64,000 nucleotides of DNA from CBDBDZ01 sp965204215 (GCA_965204215.1 CBDBDZ010000013.1:620001-684000), one strand, 5' to 3'. Counted from the stretch's first letter, positions 7,761 through 15,875 are shown. The notes: generated by a model not told the origin, from the letters alone. A program made the numbers and translations.

Positions 7761-9416
7761 TTACATATTTGGATAGTTGGGTCCGCCACCTCCTTCTGGC
7801 GTTACCCAGTTAATGTTTTGAGCAGGATCTTTAATATCGCAAGTTTTGCAGTGAACGCAGTTTTGTGAATTGATTTGAAAGCGTTTGTCACCATTATGTT
7901 TCTCAATAATTTCATAAACACCAGCAGGGCAATAGCGCTGTGCTGGTTCGTCATACATAGGCAGGTTCTTACTGATGGGTATTGTAGAATCGGCTAGTTG
8001 TAAATGACAGGGCTGGTCTTCTTCATGGTTAGTGTTGGAAAGAAAAACCGAATCCAGTTTACTAAATGTAAGCTTCCCGTCGGGTTTAGGATAGTCGATT
8101 CTTTTACACTTATTAGAGGGTTTTAGCGTTTTATGATCAGGAACTGAATCACTAAAAGTGAAGGGAAGTTTGCCTCTGAAGATTGTTTGGTCGACGAAAG
8201 TAAACGCAGAACCAAGGAATGTCCCAAACTTATGTAGGGCAGGGCCCACATTCCGGGCTACTTTTAGCTCCTCATATACCCATGAAGATTTCACCTTATT
8301 GGTAAAGTCGGCAAGCTCATCTCCACCAGTTTTACCTCCTGCCAATGCCTCAAAAACGGTTTCACCAGCCAACATGCCAGTTTTCATTGCATTGTGGCTG
8401 CCTTTAATTTTGGGCATATTCATAAAGCCAGCGTTACATCCAGCCAGTAAGCCACCAGGAAAGGTTAACTTGGGTATAGCTTGAAAACCGCCTTTATTTA
8501 ATGCTCTCGCCCCGTACGAGACCCGTTTGCCACCTTCGAGATAGTGCCTGATTCTTGGATGAGTTTTCCACCGTTGCATTTCATCAAATGGGCTTATATG
8601 AGGGTTGGAGTAGCTTAGGTCGATGATCAGTCCTAGTGAAACCTGGTTGTTCTCGGTGTGATACAGAAAACCACCGCTGCCTGTTCCCACTTCGCTTAGT
8701 GGCCATCCTATGGTATGGACAACAAGCCCTTCTTTGTGTTTTTCAGGGTCTATTTCCCAAAGCTCCTTGATGCCGATGGCATAGTGTTGGGTGCCAGAAT
8801 CTTTATCTAGTTCGAATTTCTTGATTAGTTGCTTGCCTAGATGACCTCGGTTTCCTTCGGTAAATATAGTGTATTTAGCAATCAGATCCATACCCGGCAT
8901 ATAACTGTCTTTACGGTCACCACTTGCGCTGACACCCATATCTCCTGTACCCACTCCAATAACAGCTCCTTTACTATTGTAAAGCACGTGATCCACAGCA
9001 AAACCAGGGAAAATCTCAATACCCATGCTCTCGGCTTGCTCTGCAAGCCATCTACAAACATTGCCTAGGCTGATAATGTAGTTACCGTGGTTGTGAAGTC
9101 CCGGTGGGGCAAAGAAGTTAGGAAGCTTGATTCCACTAGAAGTAGAAGTCAAATAGTGAATTTCATCGTCAGAAACGGGAACATTGAGTGGAGCCCCCAT
9201 TTCTTTCCAGTTGGGGAAGAGCTCGTTCATTGCTGTGGGCTGCATTACAGCACCAGAGAGGATATGGGCACCTACCTCAGAACCTTTTTCTACCACTGCA
9301 ATGGATAATTCCTGTTTCTTTTTCTGAGCCAATTGACCAATTCGACAGGCAGCTGCAAGGCCTGAAGGACCAGCACCTACGATGACAACATCAACTTTCA
9401 TAGATTCACGTTCCAT
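7761..9416 (-). CDS. etfD: Electron transfer flavoprotein-ubiquinone oxidoreductase
   Basis: 551-residue flavin and iron-sulfur enzyme that passes electrons from reduced ETF (fed by acyl-CoA dehydrogenases) to the quinone pool at the inner membrane. The FAD-binding motif is VDVVIVGAGPSGLAAACRI, and GAHILSGAVM and GGFLYHTENNQVSLG are typical of the family. The 4Fe-4S cysteines are at the C terminus: C in RYCPAGVYE, then NCVHCKTCDIKDP. The start at 9416 has GAGG nine bases upstream; an internal ATG at 9401 is the alternative. It is an intact core gene stranded between insertion sequences. The window also encodes an acyl-CoA dehydrogenase (34301-36079), but etfAB are not here. Confidence 0.96.
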   Translation of the reverse strand: MERESMKVDVVIVGAGPSGLAAACRIGQLAQKKKQELSIAVVEKGSEVGAHILSGAVMQPTAMNELFPNWKEMGAPLNVPVSDDEIHYLTSTSSGIKLPNFFAPPGLHNHGNYIISLGNVCRWLAEQAESMGIEIFPGFAVDHVLYNSKGAVIGVGTGDMGVSASGDRKDSYMPGMDLIAKYTIFTEGNRGHLGKQLIKKFELDKDSGTQHYAIGIKELWEIDPEKHKEGLVVHTIGWPLSEVGTGSGGFLYHTENNQVSLGLIIDLSYSNPHISPFDEMQRWKTHPRIRHYLEGGKRVSYGARALNKGGFQAIPKLTFPGGLLAGCNAGFMNMPKIKGSHNAMKTGMLAGETVFEALAGGKTGGDELADFTNKVKSSWVYEELKVARNVGPALHKFGTFLGSAFTFVDQTIFRGKLPFTFSDSVPDHKTLKPSNKCKRIDYPKPDGKLTFSKLDSVFLSNTNHEEDQPCHLQLADSTIPISKNLPMYDEPAQRYCPAGVYEIIEKHNGDKRFQINSQNCVHCKTCDIKDPAQNINWVTPEGGGGPNYPNM

Positions 9417-9519
9417 TTTATAATGCCTCAGAATATTTTTTCATTATAATTACTTTACTCTTGAATTAAACAAATTCAAAGTGTACTATACAACGCGATT
9501 CTATAGCAATAGCTAGACT

Positions 9520-10908
9520 TTTCCAATATGAAATGAGTCTGAAGGAGTTTGGTGTTTCCACCATGAAAAGAGTCTCATGGTAGGTCATTGTTCATACTAT
9601 GAGGATGAATACTCTAATGAACGCCGACAACTTAACCAGCATAAGTGATTTACAATCATTTTTAGATGGTACCCAAGCCATAGCATTTAAAGTGATAAGC
9701 AATAAAGATGAATGCTACCAATGGATACAAAAAACATTAATACGCTTTCGATATATCAGTTTAAAGAAGGCTGAAAAAGGCGTAGTGATTCAATATCTAA
9801 TACGAATGACTGGCTATTCTCGCCAACAGTTAACGCGATTAATAAAACAATATAAGGATACAGGACGGATTATTCGACACCAATGTACACTCACTGGGTT
9901 TACCATACGCTATACTGCTGCGGATATTCGCCTATTGGCGAAGATGGATGAACGTCACAATACGCCCAATGGAGTGATGATTAAAAAACTGTGTGAACGA
10001 GCCTATCAGGTTTTTAATGAGGGTGCATTTGAACGGTTATCAACTATTTCTGTGTCTCATATTTACAATCTCCGACAATCGAGAAGCTATTTAACTCAAC
10101 GTGTCACATTGAATAAAACCACACCGACTAAAGTGAATATTGGTGAGCGACGCAAGCCTCAACCCAATGGACAACCTGGCTACATACGTATTGATACAGT
10201 ACATCAAGGTGATTTAGATAAACAAAAAGGGGTTTATCATATCAATGCCATTGATGAAGTCACTCAGATGGAAATTGTCGCAACCGTTGAAAAAATAAGT
10301 GAGAGCTACATGATACCTGCATTAGAGCAGATGCTTGATGGTTTTCCATTTAACATAAAAGGCTTCCATTCTGACAATGGCTCTGAATACATTAATAAGG
10401 ATGTCGCTAAATTACTCAACAAACTCAATATTGAACTGACAAAATCACGTTCAAGAAAGTCTAATGATAATGCACTGGCTGAAGGTAAAAATGCTCATGT
10501 TGTTCGAAAAATGTACGGACATTCTCATATCCCTCAACGCTGGGCTACGCTAATCAATCAATTTAACCAACAGCACTTAAACCCTTATGTCAATTACCAT
10601 AGACCTTGTTTATTTGCTGAATTAAAAACAAATAATAAAGGCAAAATCCGGAAACGATACCCTTATGCACTCGCTTCAACCCCTTATGAAAAGTTTAAAA
10701 ATATTGAAAACGCAGAACAATACTTGAAACCGAATCTAACGTTTGAAATACTAGATACTATCGCTTATCAAATAAGTGATAACCAAGCCGCTGATGAACT
10801 TAAAATAGCCTCTCAGCTTTTATTTAAAACTATAAATATCAATGACCAAAATGCGCTCGCTTCTCAATGAAAAGACTAGCTCGGTCAGACTCATTTTAGG
10901 ATTGGAAT
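9520..10908 (+). mobile_element. DDE insertion sequence, about 1.39 kb
   Basis: Ends are inverted repeats: TTCCAAT followed by AAATGAGTCTGA at 9521-9541, and the complementary block at 10885-10907. They enclose one transposase gene. No clear target duplication is visible. The right end abuts a truncated HTH gene fragment. Confidence 0.8.
9599..10870 (+). CDS. Integrase-core (rve) transposase of the IS
   Basis: 423 residues. An N-terminal helix-turn-helix region (YLIRMTGYSRQQLTRLIKQY) is followed by a retroviral-type integrase core: first D in IRIDTVHQGD, second D in FHSDNGSEYIN, and E in NDNALAEGKNAHVV. It is of the IS481/ISNCY type rather than IS3, as there is no upstream orfA. ATGs at 9599 and 9605 are both usable. 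The frame is intact. Confidence 0.88.
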   Translation: MRMNTLMNADNLTSISDLQSFLDGTQAIAFKVISNKDECYQWIQKTLIRFRYISLKKAEKGVVIQYLIRMTGYSRQQLTRLIKQYKDTGRIIRHQCTLTGFTIRYTAADIRLLAKMDERHNTPNGVMIKKLCERAYQVFNEGAFERLSTISVSHIYNLRQSRSYLTQRVTLNKTTPTKVNIGERRKPQPNGQPGYIRIDTVHQGDLDKQKGVYHINAIDEVTQMEIVATVEKISESYMIPALEQMLDGFPFNIKGFHSDNGSEYINKDVAKLLNKLNIELTKSRSRKSNDNALAEGKNAHVVRKMYGHSHIPQRWATLINQFNQQHLNPYVNYHRPCLFAELKTNNKGKIRKRYPYALASTPYEKFKNIENAEQYLKPNLTFEILDTIAYQISDNQAADELKIASQLLFKTININDQNALASQ

Positions 10909-10926
10909 ATACTTATGCATAATTTG

Positions 10927-11051
10927 GGATAAAAATAAACTATGCAAAAACAATAAGCTCACCTGATTACAAGCGATTAATAGACTATTTAAAAAAAGAG
11001 CGTGAAGCTCAAGGGGTATCTATAAGGGTGATGGCAAAACGCCTGTATTAA
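10927..11051 (+). pseudogene. Fragment of an XRE-type HTH regulator
   Basis: The frame reads SSPDYKRLIDYLKKEREAQG then VSIRVMAKRL before TAA. This is the first helix pair of a Cro/CI-type helix-turn-helix protein. There is no start codon, and the reading stops where the next mobile scar begins, so it has been truncated at both ends by neighbouring elements. Confidence 0.6.
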
Positions 11052-11098
11052 ATGTCAATTATCTTGTCCGTTCGTCGTCAATTAACTTGTCCGCTTAA
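11050..11098. repeat. Short direct repeats, likely transposon-end scar
   Basis: Two near-identical units, GTCAATTATCTTGTCCG (from 11054) and GTCAATTAACTTGTCCG (from about 11077), followed by a partial ATTGTCG. The segment lies exactly between two truncated genes (HTH fragment and fic). Multiple end repeats suggest a solo transposon terminus, but I cannot name the family. Confidence 0.45.
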
Positions 11099-11104
11099 TT
11101 GTCG

Positions 11105-11676
11105 TTAGTTATTCATTAACAAGCGAGCACTACGCCCATTACCATCAACGAAGGGATGTATGGTCACTAGGCGATAGTGGGCTTCTGCGACCAATTCAAC
11201 TGGATGAAGTCCTTGTTCGTTAGCCAGCCATTGTGCGAAATCTTGCATCAAATCCGATACTTTTATCGGATTGGGTAACACCACCGAAGAGCCGGAGATT
11301 CTCACTGGAACCGACCGATAATGCCCAGCATTGGCATCATCAATCCCTTTCAAAATCACATCATGAATATGGAGAATGTCTTCTTTCTTCAGATTGGCAG
11401 ATTGGCGTGTGACTTGCTCTCTCACCCAATCCAGCGCGTGCGCATGGTTGGTGGCTTCCAGATGTTCTATTAACGACTTGCCGCCGACGGTGAGTCCCTT
11501 TTCAACGACTAGGGCGGTTTCTCTGCGGGTGAGTGTGTTGCCTTCAATCGCGTTACTGGTATAGGTCAGTTCTACTCGGAACCAATCCAATCATCCAGAT
11601 TTTGAACCAGCGCATGGGGTAATGGGCGAAACTCGTCCAGACGCTGCTTTTTGTCGGTCAATTTATCAAAATTCAT
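11105..11676 (-). pseudogene. Fic-domain protein, frameshifted and C-terminally truncated
   Basis: Fic proteins transfer AMP or other groups onto target proteins. The core motif is present (HPFVDGNGRSAR), as is an N-terminal inhibitory-helix motif (SNAIEGN). Reading from the natural ATG at 11676 gives MNFDKLTDKKQRLDEF and then LPHALVQNLDDW, where a perfect 5-bp tandem duplication (CCAATCCAAT on the plus strand, 11582-11591) shifts the frame to a stop. The rest continues in another frame as WFRVELTYTSNAIEG. The C terminus ends at LLMN followed by two foreign residues at the transposon scar. Two independent lesions make it non-functional. Confidence 0.85.
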
Positions 11677-11819
11677 AACCTAAACCGTAAACCATAACGT
11701 CACGGTTTTCAAGACTATGTCCCGGTCTCGGTGAAATTTCACCGAGCATCCTCTCATTTTTTCAAAAAAATTATGCTGGAAGTGGAGCCAATTTGGCATA
11801 AAATGGAGCGCAGCGACAT

Positions 11820-11869
11820 TCCAAAATTGAGCGGAGCTTTAAGCGTCAGTATAGAATGCTTTGTTAGCC
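11820..11869 (-). repeat. attC-like site 1, half only
   Basis: Ends in GTTAGCC (11863-11869) and shares the segment CCAAAATTGAGCGGAGCTTT with the partial site near 15.0 kb. The partner half toward the fic gene is not clear (a possible CATAACG lies near 11697). It marks the 3' end of the cassette with the small secreted-protein fragment. Confidence 0.55.
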
Positions 11870-11886
11870 TTAAATTAGTTCATTAT

Positions 11887-12048
11887 TCAAACTCTGTCCG
11901 CAACCACAAAATACTGACAGCGAGTTAAATATAGTTCTACAGCTTTACCCGCCATAAAAGCAGCTAGCAAAGTGGAGTATGCAACATCCGTGCCTGGACC
12001 GTCTTCAACTATAAATACTGTTCGAATTTTAAGGCTAACGCCTGGCAT
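11887..12048 (-). CDS. Short remnant of the small secreted cassette protein family
   Basis: A 53-codon frame from an ATG inside the adjacent attC reads MPGVSLKIRTVFIVEDGPG and then DVAYSTLLAAFMAGKAVELY, ending CQYFVVADRV. It contains the family's helix (AYSTLLAA), following strand and final cysteine but no signal peptide and no first cysteine. It looks like an internally deleted relative of the genes at 15023, 15525 and 17663. Whether it is expressed is doubtful. Confidence 0.5.
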   Translation of the reverse strand: MPGVSLKIRTVFIVEDGPGTDVAYSTLLAAFMAGKAVELYLTRCQYFVVADRV

Positions 12049-12104
12049 AGCCGCCGGTAAAATTGGCGCTTGTTTTGCTGGTCGGTTGCTGCCACTTGTT
12101 AGCC
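12033..12104 (-). repeat. Integron attC site 2
   Basis: A 72-bp imperfect palindrome. The outer cores are GGCTAAC (12033-12039) and GTTAGCC (12098-12104), exact complements, with an inner pair TGGCA/TGCCA. The stop codon of the lipocalin-like gene lies in the right core, a common cassette arrangement. Confidence 0.8.
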
Positions 12105-12599
12105 ATGTTTAGTTTGATACAACTGACCAATGTAAGGCTTTAGAAAACCAACATTGGAAATCTTTTGTAGTATTTCTTGATACTTATCTTCACCTAACAC
12201 TTCAGATCGAGAATAAATATCCATTCCCTCTGGTGTGAACGCTGTTTTTGAGAAATAGGTTACTGCCCAATCATCAGACTCTTCATCATGGGCAACGACT
12301 CCCCATTCACTCTTTAGAAAGCGCAAAAACCATGGCTTAGCTTGCCACATAAATTGGCCGTTTATTGCTCTTTTAGCGACATCATAACCCACCACTTCTT
12401 TAGCAACGCCTCGCTTATTCAAATATCTCACTTCATCAAGAATCTTAAATTCTGGCAACGTTTCTTCAATTGTGTATGTCACTGTAGGAGAAAATCGATT
12501 AAGCCAGAAATCTAAACTTGTTTTTTGAATAAACCACTTTCCTGACATTTTCTCCAAATCTACTGGTCTATCTGAAAAATAGGCTTCTACATCATTCAT
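12099..12599 (-). CDS. Lipocalin-like cassette protein
   Basis: 166 residues without a signal peptide. The N-terminal LEKMSGKWFIQKTSLDFW resembles the lipocalin G-x-W motif, and the strand-rich rest (ITGYDVAKR-like segment VVGYDVAKRAINGQF and WGVVAHDEESDDWAVTYFS) fits a Blc-type barrel. Binding of a small hydrophobic ligand is the family's usual role; here it is inference. It is a single-gene integron cassette, closed downstream by attC site 2 and preceded by attC site 3. The ribosome site is weak. Confidence 0.6.
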   Translation of the reverse strand: MNDVEAYFSDRPVDLEKMSGKWFIQKTSLDFWLNRFSPTVTYTIEETLPEFKILDEVRYLNKRGVAKEVVGYDVAKRAINGQFMWQAKPWFLRFLKSEWGVVAHDEESDDWAVTYFSKTAFTPEGMDIYSRSEVLGEDKYQEILQKISNVGFLKPYIGQLYQTKHG

Positions 12600-12635
12600 G
12601 TTTTAAATCTTTTTAATATGAAGAGACTTACTTAG

Positions 12636-12692
12636 GGCTAACGTCCAATTCAGCGGTGGCTTTAGCCATCCGCTGCAATTGACTTGTTATAC
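12636..12692 (-). repeat. Integron attC site 3
   Basis: The clearest site in the array, 57 bp. Outer cores are GGCTAAC and GTTATAC (12686-12692). The inner arms, CCAATTCAGCGG-TGGC and GCCA-TCCGCTGCAATTG, pair around a TTTA loop with unpaired extrahelical bases, as expected for folded single-stranded attC recombination substrates. Confidence 0.88.
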
Positions 12693-12944
12693 GGTTTGTT
12701 GACTATGGGCTGATTTGTGTTGAACTCCGAGTAGACCATCAATAGAAATATCTTCATCTAGTAATGGCCAATGGATACCATAGCCTGAGGGGGACACCTC
12801 AAAAATGTTTAAAGCTGATTCACTAGCATTAGATAAAACAGTAGATAACTTATTCAATCGAGAGCTAAATAGCTGACCATCTATTTCTAGACTCAAGAAA
12901 CCATTATTAATGGAAACATTGTTTATTTCATGGTGTTTGTTCAT
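12687..12944 (-). CDS. DUF2442 protein
   Basis: 85 residues from the ATG at 12944, two bases after the DUF4160 stop, with AGAG upstream. The pattern NGFLSLEIDGQLFSSRLNKL plus IHWPLLDEDISIDGLL is the DUF2442 domain. DUF2442 and DUF4160 genes travel together in many genomes and integrons and have been proposed as toxin-antitoxin-like partners; that is not proven and I only infer it. The 3' end runs into attC site 3. Confidence 0.82.
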   Translation of the reverse strand: MNKHHEINNVSINNGFLSLEIDGQLFSSRLNKLSTVLSNASESALNIFEVSPSGYGIHWPLLDEDISIDGLLGVQHKSAHSQQTV

Positions 12945-12946
12945 GG

Positions 12947-13198
12947 TTATACTCTTTGATGAAATGTAGACCACTCTTCAACAATATAGTCGAAATGGTT
13001 GAAAATAATTTTACGAATCTGTTTCTTATCTTTTGGAGACAATCCATAACTATAGGCTTCTTGAATATCAAAATTATCAACATCTAACCAATACTTACAT
13101 TCTGTATCACCTTTTCTACAATGAATATGGATTGGTTCACTTCCTTCATTTGAATAAAAGAAAAGCCTCCAACCTAATTGTAACAAAACAGTAGGCAT
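12947..13198 (-). CDS. DUF4160 protein
   Basis: 83 residues. The sequence RLFFYSNEGSEPIHIHCRKG followed by ECKYWLD and a C-terminal KKQIRKIIFNHFDYIVEEW is the DUF4160 signature. The domain nearly always sits beside DUF2442, as it does here with a two-base gap. If the pair is a toxin-antitoxin module, DUF4160 is the likelier toxin (inference). The gene starts 11 bases downstream of another small gene's stop with no attC between, so the cassette holds three genes. Confidence 0.82.
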   Translation of the reverse strand: MPTVLLQLGWRLFFYSNEGSEPIHIHCRKGDTECKYWLDVDNFDIQEAYSYGLSPKDKKQIRKIIFNHFDYIVEEWSTFHQRV

Positions 13199-13209
13199 AC
13201 TAATTTAGT

Positions 13210-13584
13210 TCAAGAGCAGGAAATACCATTGAATGTAAGACCAAAAGAGCAAATCGGTATGTTGCGTATATGTTCGTCTTCAATATCTGCATAGCCAGCA
13301 CTCAGTTGAATTGATTGCTTCAAAAAATCCCAACTTGCTGTAGTAGTTGAGTTACTAAAAGTATAACCTGTTCCTAAATCAATGCCAAATTTATCATCTG
13401 AGAAGGGGTAATATGTAGCACCAGCTACGCCAACTATTTCATCTTGCCCATCATTGGATAAGACTTTAGCTGATACTCCAACATCACCATTAAATGAGTA
13501 GCTAATCCCGACCATATATGTAGGGTCGGCACTTACAGTTAGAGAACTAATCACTAGTAAAATTCCGATAATTGATTTTTGCAC
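13210..13584 (-). CDS. Small secreted protein of unknown function
   Basis: 124 residues with a signal peptide (KSIIGILLVISSLTVSADP). The mature part is glycine- and aromatic-rich with alternating strands (YMVGISYSFNGDVGVSAKV, GATYYPFSDDKFGIDLGTGY), like a small outer-membrane-type beta structure, and ends with two cysteines. I do not recognise a family. It is the first gene of the cassette that also carries DUF4160 and DUF2442. Confidence 0.6.
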   Translation of the reverse strand: MQKSIIGILLVISSLTVSADPTYMVGISYSFNGDVGVSAKVLSNDGQDEIVGVAGATYYPFSDDKFGIDLGTGYTFSNSTTTASWDFLKQSIQLSAGYADIEDEHIRNIPICSFGLTFNGISCS

Positions 13585-13638
13585 AATTTTTCTCTTCGCT
13601 CAATTGAAAAAAACTGTAATACGTTGAGCGAATTAAAC

Positions 13639-13742
13639 GCATAACCCCTCGCATCAGCCGCCGACAAGAGACGCAGCCTTTTGGAGGTCGGTCTGCATGC
13701 GCTTGTCATGAAGCACGCCTATCTGATGGGTGATTGTTAGCT
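13639..13742 (-). repeat. Integron attC site 4
   Basis: A 104-bp site. Left core GCATAAC (13639-13645), right core GTTAGCT (13736-13742). Inner arms CGCATCAG and CTGATGGG pair, and a second inner stem, CCGAC/GTCGG, lies toward the loop. The GFA gene's stop codon lies inside it. Confidence 0.8.
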
Positions 13743-14113
13743 CCATCATGGATCTCTATCCTTTCAATAAGATTAGGATCAACGTCTTCCAGGCACCCTA
13801 GGTTTATCCTATATTGATTTGGGTTTGACCGTCGCTTGTGATGAGTGTAGATGCCACACACGGAACAGAAATAATGTTCCGCTTCTTTAGTGTTAAATTG
13901 GTAGAGGCTCAATTTGTCCTTACCCTTGACAACTTTTAATCCCGATAAAGGCACAGATCCGACAACCGCGCCTTTTCGTCGACAAATCGAACAGTTACAT
14001 CTGCCCGGCTCGACGATGCCATCGGGCAACTGAAGTTCTAGCTCGACCGCACCACAGTGGCAAGTAGATTTGAGGATTGGATTTATTGCTGTTTCGCCGA
14101 CTTGCTTAATCAT
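13706..14113 (-). CDS. GFA/CENP-V-fold family protein
   Basis: 135 residues. The zinc-binding cysteines are CHCGAVELEL, GRCNCSICRRKG and FCSVCGIYTHHKRR, the glutathione-dependent formaldehyde-activating (GFA) fold. Family members bind zinc and handle small thiol adducts; the substrate here is unknown. The last dozen residues are encoded by attC site 4, so the natural C terminus has been changed by cassette formation. The gene is a stand-alone cassette. Confidence 0.88.
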   Translation of the reverse strand: MIKQVGETAINPILKSTCHCGAVELELQLPDGIVEPGRCNCSICRRKGAVVGSVPLSGLKVVKGKDKLSLYQFNTKEAEHYFCSVCGIYTHHKRRSNPNQYRINLGCLEDVDPNLIERIEIHDGANNHPSDRRAS

Positions 14114-14132
14114 AATGATACTCCCAGTGCTT

Positions 14133-14190
14133 CATAACGCCTAAATAAGCGGCGCCGACGCAGACGGCGTCCGGTGGAGCTGCGAAGCAG
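14133..14190 (-). repeat. attC-like site 5, half only
   Basis: A left half is recognisable: CATAACG (14133-14139), then CTAAATAAGCGGCGCCGACG with an internal GCCGACG/GACGGCGTC stem. No right core follows; instead the sequence runs directly into the phosphoesterase gene. The site is truncated, probably not recombinogenic. Confidence 0.5.
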
Positions 14191-14962
14191 CGGAACAAAC
14201 TTGATTTTTTTGTGACATGGCGGTTTTTCCGCTTTCTAAAGCTGTTGCCCAATCTTGTCGTTTTCTTTTTTTCGCTGCTTCTATTGCATATTTATGATTA
14301 TATGGAAGTTTAATGTGTTCAACTTGCCAGCCATGCAGCGTTTTTTCTACTGTGCAATATGAAGATAAATTTGAATAGTTTTGCATGTTATGAGGAATTG
14401 GTTCTTCATCATAATATGCAGGTAAACCAACACTTCCTGGGTTAATAACGAGTTTCCCATTGCTAAGTTGTATTGCACGAGGAATATGAGTATGACCACA
14501 TAAAATCACGCTTTCCTTTACCTCGGCGGTGAAATTTATGATTTCGTGATCTGGTCTTATTCTTGGATAACCATCAGCTACATTTTCAAGCAAGTAAATT
14601 AAATCATTATCAGGTGTACCGTGACAGAGGAATAATTCATCATCAATTGATTTGGTTGATGGTAATTTTCTCATCCAATCGAGAGGTTCTGATCCAAGTT
14701 CTGAGAGAATAAATTGCATAGTTGGGTTAGATGTAATTTCTGATTCATTTGCTTCATAAATTTGACGATCTTGATTTCCTTTTATGGTTAGTATTTTTTC
14801 TGTTTGGAGAAGATCATAAGTTTCCCTTGGAGCCAAAGGCCCATACAGAATATCTCCAAGATTAATAAGACCATCAAGACTTTTCTTCTTTGCATCTGCA
14901 AGAACTGCTTCTAATGCCCATAAATTGCTATGGATGTCTGAAAATACTGCAAATTTTGTCAT
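14141..14962 (-). CDS. Metallophosphoesterase (calcineurin-like), attC-extended
   Basis: 273 residues. The metal-binding motifs are all present: FSDIHSNLWALEAV, LGDILYGP, KGNQDR, LCHGTPD and CGHTHIPRA with LVINPGSVG. This is the YfcE/MJ0936-like phosphodiesterase fold; the substrate is unknown. The last 20 or so residues (AASQLHRTPSASAPLI) are translated from the half attC site 5, so the natural stop has been lost. A degenerate attC lies between it and the next cassette on the right. Confidence 0.88.
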   Translation of the reverse strand: MTKFAVFSDIHSNLWALEAVLADAKKKSLDGLINLGDILYGPLAPRETYDLLQTEKILTIKGNQDRQIYEANESEITSNPTMQFILSELGSEPLDWMRKLPSTKSIDDELFLCHGTPDNDLIYLLENVADGYPRIRPDHEIINFTAEVKESVILCGHTHIPRAIQLSNGKLVINPGSVGLPAYYDEEPIPHNMQNYSNLSSYCTVEKTLHGWQVEHIKLPYNHKYAIEAAKKRKRQDWATALESGKTAMSQKNQVCSAASQLHRTPSASAPLI

Positions 14963-14973
14963 ATATTGATTGA

Positions 14974-15028
14974 GTCACACCAAAATTGAGCGGAGCTTTA
15001 AACGTCAGCATAGAATGCTTTGTTAGCT
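14974..15028 (-). repeat. attC-like site 6, half only
   Basis: Right core GTTAGCT (15022-15028) with the conserved segment CCAAAATTGAGCGGAGCTTT shared with site 1. The left half is lost next to the phosphoesterase start. The inner AGCAT/ATGCT hairpin remains. Confidence 0.5.
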
Positions 15029-15337
15029 TTGAGCCGGCACTCCAAAACTTACAATATTACAACTAGATGTTGAATCGTCGTAACGAACAAAAACTTGGCT
15101 TTTTGATGCCCCTGCAGTGAGCATTGTACTCCAGAAAAGATTTTTATCCTGCTCAGTTGCCGAAGAAGAAAACAACAAGCACTCGCTATCACAGGATGAC
15201 GTTGAGAAGAAAACTACCATACTACCGCCTGAATATTTTCCAATTTTCGATGAACTTGGTACTGTGGTTATTTGTTTTGTAGCTGCTACAGCCTCAAAGC
15301 TCAAAATAGCCGCCAAGACTGGGATTAGTGTTTTCAT
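15023..15337 (-). CDS. Small secreted cassette protein (recurring family)
   Basis: 104 residues: signal peptide (KTLIPVLAAILSFEAVAA), a short strand region, a first cysteine pair (SSCDSEC), a helix with the pattern KNLFWSTMLTAGASKS, the strand QVFVRYDD, and a later cysteine (SSCNIVSFG). The same order recurs at 11887 (fragment), 15525, 17518 and 17663. I infer a small periplasmic or secreted disulfide-bonded domain; function unknown. It forms its own cassette, closed by site 6 and preceded by site 7. Confidence 0.65.
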   Translation of the reverse strand: MKTLIPVLAAILSFEAVAATKQITTVPSSSKIGKYSGGSMVVFFSTSSCDSECLLFSSSATEQDKNLFWSTMLTAGASKSQVFVRYDDSTSSCNIVSFGVPAQS

Positions 15338-15363
15338 AATTTACCTCGATTTCGAAAGATTAA

Positions 15364-15472
15364 AGCTAATACCTAGGTCAGTTGGGCTTGATTGTGGAAC
15401 ACATTGCAGCTCAAAATGACCATGCTGCAATTTGGGCCGTAAGCAAGCCTCAAATGCACCTGTTTGTTATGT
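15364..15472 (-). repeat. Integron attC site 7
   Basis: About 109 bp. Left core GCTAATAC near 15365, right core GTTATGT (15466-15472). Long arms pair as AGGT..TTGGGCTTG with CAAGCCTCAA..ACCT, and an inner TTGCAGC/GCTGCAA stem follows. Overall size and folding fit a complete attC. Confidence 0.8.
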
Positions 15473-15524
15473 TAATTAATCATTAATTCCCAACCTCTGA
15501 TGGAATCACATGATCCCAAGAGAG

Positions 15525-15875
15525 CTAACTTCCTTCATCGTATGTTACGATCATAATCTTACAATACTCACTAGATTCCGAGACGTACAAACGAACATTA
15601 TTTTCATTCTCAAAATGACTAAATAAAACCTGAGCTTTATGAGAAGCCATCATTGCTTTTGAAGCATCTTCTGCAGGATCAGGAAACTCTAAGCTATAAT
15701 CTCCGTACCAATTGTATCCACCACACTTGGAATCATCGATGTTATTTATTTCAACTATTATTCTTTCATCGTGAACATGATACTCCGTTATCTTTCCGCT
15801 AACCCAATAGCTGTTAGCATACCCTATATAACTAGAGAATAAAACTGTTATAAGAAAAATAAATTTTAGAAACAT
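15525..15875 (-). CDS. Small secreted cassette protein (recurring family)
   Basis: 116 residues: signal peptide (LKFIFLITVLFSSYIGYANS), a G-x-I-x-x strand start (SGKITEYHVHDERIIVEI), first cysteine (DSKCGGYNWYGDYSL), helix with AKAMMASHKAQVLFSHF-like pattern, strand NNVRLYVSES and final cysteine (YCKIMIVTY). It shares the layout of its neighbour at 17518, whose restored 3' end is only 19 bases upstream, with no attC between. The two therefore share one cassette closed by site 7. Function unknown. Confidence 0.68.
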   Translation of the reverse strand: MFLKFIFLITVLFSSYIGYANSYWVSGKITEYHVHDERIIVEINNIDDSKCGGYNWYGDYSLEFPDPAEDASKAMMASHKAQVLFSHFENENNVRLYVSESSEYCKIMIVTYDEGS

